DNA of 64,000 nt from Prostheceraeus crozeri (taxonomy: Eukaryota > Platyhelminthes > Polycladida > Euryleptidae): assembly GCA_907163375.1 (NCBI GenBank), contig CAJQUW010015624.1, forward strand, positions 1 through 64,000. Direction: 5' to 3'. This document shows positions 58,325 to 64,000 of this stretch, piece after piece. The translations under genes were made by a program, and so were the position numbers. Below the pieces are notes generated by a model. The model did not search any database, was not told the DNA's origin, and saw nothing but the letters and a program-made list of their open reading frames with translations. Each line of letters begins with the position of its first letter. Within the stretch, counting starts at the first letter, position 1.

Positions 58325-59573
58325 GTTACAACTATGGAAAGAAACATTTTAAAGTCAGTATGAGAGATGGCAAGGTGTAGAGATAGAATAGCTGTAGATG
58401 TATAAACGTTCATAGATGTTTCACAAGATTATTTCATTGATGACAATAGGTATTTCTTTCTGTGCCTGCACGTTGAGATGAGCTCCGTCTTCTTGTTCAG
58501 CATTTCCTTGCACTCCTTCGTTAAGATCTGGTACTTTTCTTCGAGACAAAGCATGCACTTTCGTGTTCCACATTTGTATTTTTTTGTTGTTCGCAAGACT
58601 TTCCATTTGATGTTACATTCCTTGTTTTTTTCTTTCAGAGTCCAAGCATACTTCGATAGTGTAGTTTCACTCTTATATCTTGTGTTTGTAAATGACTTTT
58701 TATGATTGCTGTATCTTGTTTTGAATTGTTCTTCCGTTTGTCCAATGTAAATTTTCTTTTCGTCTTCTGTTGTTACAGTTGCTTGATAGACAACACATTG
58801 CTTGAGGCAATTACCATCTAAAGGGCACGATTTTTTATCTCTACAATTGCATGTTCTTTCTTCTTGATTTCTGTCTTCCTTTGGCTCCAATATTTTTACA
58901 TTGTGTTGATTGATTATTTGTTTCATGTTTTGCATGCAACTGTAGCTTGCTTACTTTTATTGTATTTCTGTTAAACAGCTTTCTGTATCGGTGATTCGTT
59001 GGGAAAAATTGATCTACCAATTTCAGGAATTGACGTCCTATATTGGTTTTCACGCTTTTGCTGTATGGTGAGTTGAACCATATTATTTTTCGCTTCCTTT
59101 TTGATTTTGTTTCACTCTGTTGATTGAATTTCAAGGTTTTGTCATATCCACCTTTTTTGAGTGCATGTTGACTTTGTCGAATTGATCTTTGCATTTTGAT
59201 CTTTGACTTTGTCGAATTCATTGATATCAGATGACAATGTTGTGAGTCTCGTTTCTATCATTTCGGGAAATTTTATTATGATTATTGGTGGGTGGTTAGA
59301 ATTTTTGTCCACATATATTGTTGTATTGTTTGGTTTCACATATGGTCGGTGTTTACCGGATTTTAGGTCAAAGAAAATGTCAAGATATTCCGTTGTTTGC
59401 AAATTACATTCAACTGTAATCCTCAAATTATGCTGTTTGAATATTTTGATAATATCTTTCCGGGCTCTGTCGGTTTTTGGTCCTGATGCTTTTTTCATGA
59501 TTGCCAAGCCATCGTCTCTAAATAAACCGATGTTGTTGATCCCAAATATCTCTGTTAGCTTGCTCATTATGAA
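58287..59573 (-). mobile_element. Penelope-like element, left copy (minus, 5'-truncated)
   Basis: Encodes, in order on the minus strand, the RT part FRDDGLAIM, a linker (IWFNSPYSKSVKTNIGR), a Cys-rich segment (CNCRDKKSCPLDGNCLKQC) and a GIY-YIG-type nuclease (KIYIGQTEEQFKTRYSNH) ending at about 58429. RT plus C-terminal GIY-YIG defines Penelope-like elements. The frames are 59142-59567, 58841-59221 and 58429-58935; the same frame changes are found in the right copy. Extends past the coding part to a 3' end near 58287. Confidence 0.82.
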
Positions 59574-59596
59574 TTCCCACGAAGTCTGAAATAGGA

Positions 59597-61073
59597 TTGA
59601 TCAGCAAGAAAATTTTGGATAAATACAATACTGCAATTCGAAATGCAACCCACATCCTACAATGGAGACAATCCAAAGCTGTCATAGACTGGTTCAAAGA
59701 TATAGACAACAAGTATCAATACAAGTTCATTAAGTTTGATATAGTCGACTTCTATCCATCGATAACAAAGGATCTACTTCTAAAAAGTATTGAATTTGCC
59801 AAACAATATACGAACATAACTGATCTCGAGGTGGAAACAATCTTACATGCGAGAAAATCGTTGTCATTTGATAGATCAAGCACATGGATAAAAAGAACAA
59901 GCCAAGACATGTTTGATGTAACGATGGGCAGCTACGACGGAGCTGAGACGTATGAATTGGTCGGCCTTTTCATAATGAGCAAGCTAACAGAGATATTTGG
60001 GATCAACAACATCGGTTTATTTAGAGACGATGGCTTGGCAATCATGAAAAAAGCATCAGGACCAAAAACCGACAGAGCCCGGAAAGATATTATCAAAATA
60101 TTCAAACAGCATAATTTGAGGATTACAGTTGAATGTAATTTGCAAACAACGGAATATCTTGACATTTTCTTTGACCTAAAATCCGGTAAACACCGACCAT
60201 ATGTGAAACCAAACAATACAACAATATATGTGGACAAAAATTCTAACCACCCACCAATAATCATAATAAAATTTCCCGAAATGATAGAAACGAGACTCAC
60301 AACATTGTCATCTGATATCAATGAATTCGACAAAGTCAAAGATCAAAATGCAAAGATCAATTCGACAAAGTCAACATGCACTCAAAAAAGGTGGATATGA
60401 CAAAACCTTGAAATTCAATCAACAGAGTGAAACAAAATCAAAAAGGAAGCGAAAAATAATATGGTTCAACCCACCATACAGCAAAAGCGTGAAAACCAAT
60501 ATAGGACGTCAATTCCTGAAATTGGTAGATCAATTTTTCCCAACGAATCACCGATACAGAAAGCTGTTTAACAGAAATACAATAAAAGTAAGCAAGCTAC
60601 AGTTGCATGCAAAACATGAAACAAATAATCAATCAACACAATGCAAAAATATTGGAGCCAAAGGAAGACAGAAATCAAGAAGAAAGAACATGCAATTGTA
60701 GAGATAAAAAATCGTGCCCTTTAGATGGTAATTGCCTCAAGCAATGTGTTGTCTATCAAGCAACTGTAACAACAGAAGACGAAAAGAAAATTTACATTGG
60801 ACAAACGGAAGAACAATTCAAAACAAGATACAGAAATCATAAAAAGTCATTTACAAACACAAGATATAAGAATGAAACTACACTATCGAAGTATGTTTGG
60901 ACTCTGAAAGAAAAAAACAAGGAATGTAACATCAAATGGAAAGTCTTGCGAACAACAAAAAAATACAAATGTGGAACACGAAAGTGCATGCTTTGTCTCG
61001 AAGAAAAGTACCAGATCTTAACGAAGGAGTGCAAGGAAATGCTGAACAAGAAGACGGAGCTCATCTCAACGTG
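59597..61073 (+). mobile_element. Penelope-like element, right copy (plus, truncated at both ends)
   Basis: Starts further upstream than the left copy: KFDIVDFYPSI (RT motif A) and GSYDGAETYELVG are seen in 59597-60400, then FRDDGLAIM. Next come the linker frame (60321-60701) and the Cys-rich/GIY-YIG frame (60607-61074). 59969-61073 pairs with 58469-59573 over 1105 bp without indels and with only scattered substitutions (for example S/R, S/N, A/V). Its 3' end is cut at 61073, where Polinton-type sequence begins. Not functional as it stands because coding is split over three frames. Confidence 0.82.
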
Positions 61074-61556
61074 AGTAATGGGCAAAAGATCGTTCCAGGA
61101 CACCATAAAATTCAAAAAATAGTATCTTTAAAAACGACATAAATTCATGAATTTAGACCCTTTTTCAGGTTTTTAAGACCTAAATACATGAATTTAGTCC
61201 ATTCAAAAAGTACCATTTTTTCAAAAAATGGCATTTTTAAAAACGACTTAAATTCATGAATTTGAACCCTTTTTCAGGTTATGAAGACCTAAATTCATAA
61301 ATTTGGGCGTTTTTAAAAATACCCAATTTTCAAATTTTTCAAAATCTCAAATTTGTGAATTACAATTTTCACCCGCCCTTAAAATCATGACCGTTCCAGG
61401 ACACCAAAAATCATAAAAGTTGAGAATTTCAAATTTGTGATTATGTCATTTTTCATTGCTTAAATCATGACCGTTCCAGGACACCGAAAATCATAAAAGT
61501 TGAGAATTTCAAATTCATGAATTTTATCCATCTTTTAGGTTTTTAAAATATAACAT

Positions 61557-61860
61557 GTGACTAATAATATTTCTTTAAAAATGGAAGAAACAAAAGTGGA
61601 AGGAAATTCAGAAATGGAAAGAACCTCAAGAATATATCCTTCATTATCATATGAAATGGATATTGCAAAACACAAAGATAGAGTACGTTATATGAAAGAT
61701 AAGGAATCTCAATTATTACTTAGATTAGAACATTATAATAAATTAAGAATGTGACACAAGGCGTTGGAGCATGTTTAACAATTTCTTTAGGCGCTCTCAC
61801 TATTGTCATTTCATCTGGCGTTCTTACAATTCCAGTAGTTGCTACAGCTTTGTGATACAA
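61557..61860 (+). pseudogene. Fragment of the Polinton membrane-hairpin protein gene
   Basis: Closely related to the N-terminal half of the protein at 2749-3420: shared SLKMEETKVE, IYPSLSYEM, RVRYMKDKESQLLLRLEHY and, further on, LTISLGALTIVISSGVL. Only about half the gene is present. It shows that the two Polinton pieces belong to the same family. Confidence 0.75.
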
Positions 61861-62011
61861 TTAGATTTTAGTTGTACGTTAGGGAAGTTGTTTTAATTCT
61901 TACTAGCACGTCAGCACAACCACATGACGCCAAAGCATCTGGCAGCTGTTTTCACTTCTCTCTCTTCTGTCATTGTTCCGTGTGCGCTAGAAAGCAAAGT
62001 TCTCATTTGCA

Positions 62012-62704
62012 ATGTCTTCCGTCAGCAAAATAGAGAGAGAATTTTGTTGCTTCGTGGATCAAGTTGTGCCTATTATTTCACCAGACCATCTTGATTTCTT
62101 CAAAACGATATCAACAAAATTTATTCTTGTATCACTAAGAAAGAAACAGAAGACGAGTGGAAACGAAGAAGATAAAAAGAGAGAAGTGTTTGAAATAATC
62201 CGAGATTCATTCAAGGATGTTGACAGCAGCAATTTACCTGTATTTCTCGAGAAAAAAGATTTTTTAAGTGTTTCATCGTGCATCTCGTCATTGAATAAAC
62301 TCATTGCTTTCAAGAAAATGACACATCGGAATCTCCTACGTTGCTATATTTCGCAAGGAGAAGTACTTCAGCGACTGAAATTATTGTCTAATATGAATTA
62401 TACAAAATTCGTGAAAGAGTTAAATGAGACCCACAAAATAAAGTTTTCACGTTCATATGTGACATTACTGATCAAATTATTCAAATTATCAAAGAACTAT
62501 CCAAACTTAGCCAATTCTTCTCTATCAATTTACTTTGTGATGAAGAATTTTGCTCATCTTGAAGATTATATTGATCGTGAAAAAGAGGAGGAACAGCAAA
62601 GAATAGCAGAATCCATATTTGATTCACCCAATGTGCAACAAACTGAACAACAACATGCGCAACATACTGGACTCACGCAGGAATTAGAAGACTTGCAAAC
62701 GTGA
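62012..62704 (+). CDS. Unrecognised 230-aa protein within the Polinton-like region
   Basis: Open frame MSSVSKIEREFCCFVDQVVP... with a helical, charged composition. The middle (about residues 110-180) reads LLRCYISQGEVLQRLKLLSN, then a KFVKELNETHKIKFSRSYVT stretch and LLIKLFKLSKNYPNL. This is vaguely like helix-turn-helix domains of the DUF3102 type (a G-E-x-L start, then S-R-S-x-V helix), but I am not confident. The C-terminus is Gln-rich (QQTEQQHAQHTG). A pyrimidine-rich leader precedes the ATG, and the 112-bp array begins right after the stop. It may be an element-encoded DNA-binding protein. Confidence 0.5.
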   Translation: MSSVSKIEREFCCFVDQVVPIISPDHLDFFKTISTKFILVSLRKKQKTSGNEEDKKREVFEIIRDSFKDVDSSNLPVFLEKKDFLSVSSCISSLNKLIAFKKMTHRNLLRCYISQGEVLQRLKLLSNMNYTKFVKELNETHKIKFSRSYVTLLIKLFKLSKNYPNLANSSLSIYFVMKNFAHLEDYIDREKEEEQQRIAESIFDSPNVQQTEQQHAQHTGLTQELEDLQT

Positions 62705-63580
62705 AATTCTACTTCATAAGTAACAAGTAGTAGCATTTATTGCAACTTATTTGCGTGGAGACTGAAAATGACAATGGAATTTTCAAATTGGATTTCTGTT
62801 TTCATATAAATGTTGGACTCTACTTCATAAGTAACAAGTAGTAACATTTATTGCAACTTATTTGCGTGGAGACTGAAAAATGACAATGGCATTTTCAAAT
62901 TGGATTTCTGTTTTCATATAAATGTTGGACTCTACTTCATAAGTAACAAGTAGTAACATTTATTGCAACTTATTTGCGTGGAGACTGAAAAATGACAATG
63001 GCATTTTCAAATTGGATTTCTGTTTTCATATAAATGTTGGACTCTACTTCATAAGTAACAAGTAGTAACATTTATTGCAACTTATTTGCGTGGAGACTGA
63101 AAAATGACAATGGCATTTTCAAATTGGATTTCTGTTTTCATATAAATGTTGGACTCTACTTCATAAGTAACAAGTAGTAACATTTATTGCAACTTATTTG
63201 CGTGGAGACTGAAAATGACAATGGCATTTTCAAATTGGATTTCTGTTTTCATATAAATGTTGGACTCTACTTCATAAGTAACAAGTAGTAACATTTATTG
63301 CAACTTATTTGCGTGGAGACTGAAAAATGACAATGGCATTTTCAAATTGGATTTTTGTTTTCATATAAATGTTGGACTCTACTTCATAAGTAACAAGTAG
63401 TAACATTTATTGCAACTTATTTGCGTGGAGACTGAAAATGACAATGGCATTTTCAAATTGGATTTCTGTTTTCATATAAATGTTGGACTCTACTTCATAA
63501 GTAACAAGTAGTAACATTTATTGCAACTTATTTGCGTGGAGACTGAAAATGACAATGGCATTTTCAAATTGGATTTTTGT
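62705..63580 (+). repeat. 112-bp tandem array, eight copies
   Basis: The marker TACTTCATAAGTAACAAGTA starts at 62710, 62821, 62933, 63045, 63157, 63268, 63380 and 63491, giving periods of 111-112. Units are nearly identical. The array links the end of the 230-aa frame to the protease start; the last unit runs into the protease leader. Confidence 0.95.
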
Positions 63581-63589
63581 TTCATTTAA

Positions 63590-64000
63590 AATGACTGACC
63601 TGATCGAGTTTTTTAAATTATATGGAACAGAAACAACAACGAATTTTGATCTAAAGAAAATCGCACATCAATTGGGAATAAAGAATTTTCATGTCCTAAT
63701 GAGAGACGAATTACAATTGATCAAAATAAGCCAACAGGAACCTTCAGTTCCCGGAACAAAGTTTCAACTGTAAATTTCATAACGAATCTTCACACTTCAG
63801 ACCAAAAAGGCGTACATTGGTCAGCAGGTATCTTTAGTAAAAACGGAGATAATTATTATTTTGACTCATACGGGCTTCCACCTACGAATGAAGTAAGAGA
63901 AATACTTGGCAATGGAATTTATAATACATTTCAAATTCAAAAACCGGGAACAACTTATTGTGGTCAATTATGTCTTTATGTTTTATTTAAATTGCAAGAA
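63590..64000 (+). pseudogene. Adenain-type cysteine protease of a Polinton (right end outside the window)
   Basis: Begins at ATG 63590 just after the array. The N-terminal part IKNFHVLMRDEL is a hallmark of Polinton/adintovirus proteases. Further on are GVHWSAG (His of the catalytic centre), YYFDSYGLPP and TTYCGQLCLYVL (catalytic Cys). In the family the enzyme matures capsid proteins. The visible part carries about one break, and the end lies beyond 64000. Confidence 0.78.

Larger units (their letters stand above)
61074..64000 (+). mobile_element. Fragmentary Polinton-like region (continues right of the window)
   Basis: Contains Polinton-type non-coding DNA with three copies of CATGACCGTTCCAGGACACC, a piece of the membrane-hairpin gene, an unassigned 230-aa frame, a 112-bp tandem array and an adenain-type protease. 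Compared with the left Polinton it looks older or rearranged: several parts are incomplete, with a few breaks. Orientation is opposite to that of the element at 1-3770. Confidence 0.7.

Overview
The window looks like nuclear DNA of a marine invertebrate. It is AT-rich and repeat-laden, its genes have spliceosomal introns, and it mixes Polinton (Maverick), Penelope-like, LINE, Tc1/mariner and long-TIR DNA transposon remnants with exons of an EMI/EGF-type secreted protein. The phylum cannot be fixed from the sequence alone. No CRISPR array, rRNA or tRNA gene was seen.

Layout. 1-3770 is one end of a Polinton with its genes on the minus strand: packaging ATPase (cut by the window edge), penton-like minor capsid protein, a coiled-coil protein and a two-membrane-segment protein. 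3780-33053 is one giant palindrome with a 6-bp spacer at 21270-21275. Each arm carries, from outside to centre, a 290-bp C-rich hairpin-bearing repeat, an intron-containing gene for a zinc-motif/coiled-coil protein, one or two small intronless TATA-driven genes (83 and 88 aa) and a long AATAAA-rich satellite. The left arm also contains a 3.67-kb DNA transposon (4411-8076). 33054-41311 holds no gene I can support. 41320-45306 is a second DNA transposon with about 454-bp TIRs and an 8-bp target duplication. 47160-47480 holds two minus-strand exons of a host EMI-domain protein. 52995-55975 is an inverted repeat enclosing a LINE fragment. A Tc1/mariner scrap (56183-56386), a second LINE fragment (57430-58286) and an inverted pair of Penelope-like elements (58290-61073) follow. 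61074-64000 is a fragmentary Polinton-like stretch with an eight-copy 112-bp array and an adenain-type protease.

The most unusual part is the palindrome. Its three gene types are each followed, 30-57 nt after the stop codon (spliced distance for the large gene), by the same element: a GGCTCTCTTAAGGGCC stem-loop plus a purine-rich GAAAGA/CAAGA tract, laid out like the 3' end of replication-dependent histone genes, although none of the proteins looks like a histone. The same repeat leads into the promoter of the next gene. Transcription in both arms runs toward the centre, into satellites in which the AATAAA signals lie on the sense strand. The arms are almost identical in coding sequence, yet they differ by a transposon insertion, loss of one gene between two repeat copies, and satellite length. 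This argues for a real, actively homogenised structure rather than a read artefact. A cassette of cell-cycle-timed genes kept in a palindrome is my inference; the palindrome, the stem-loops, the splice sites and the arm differences are seen directly.
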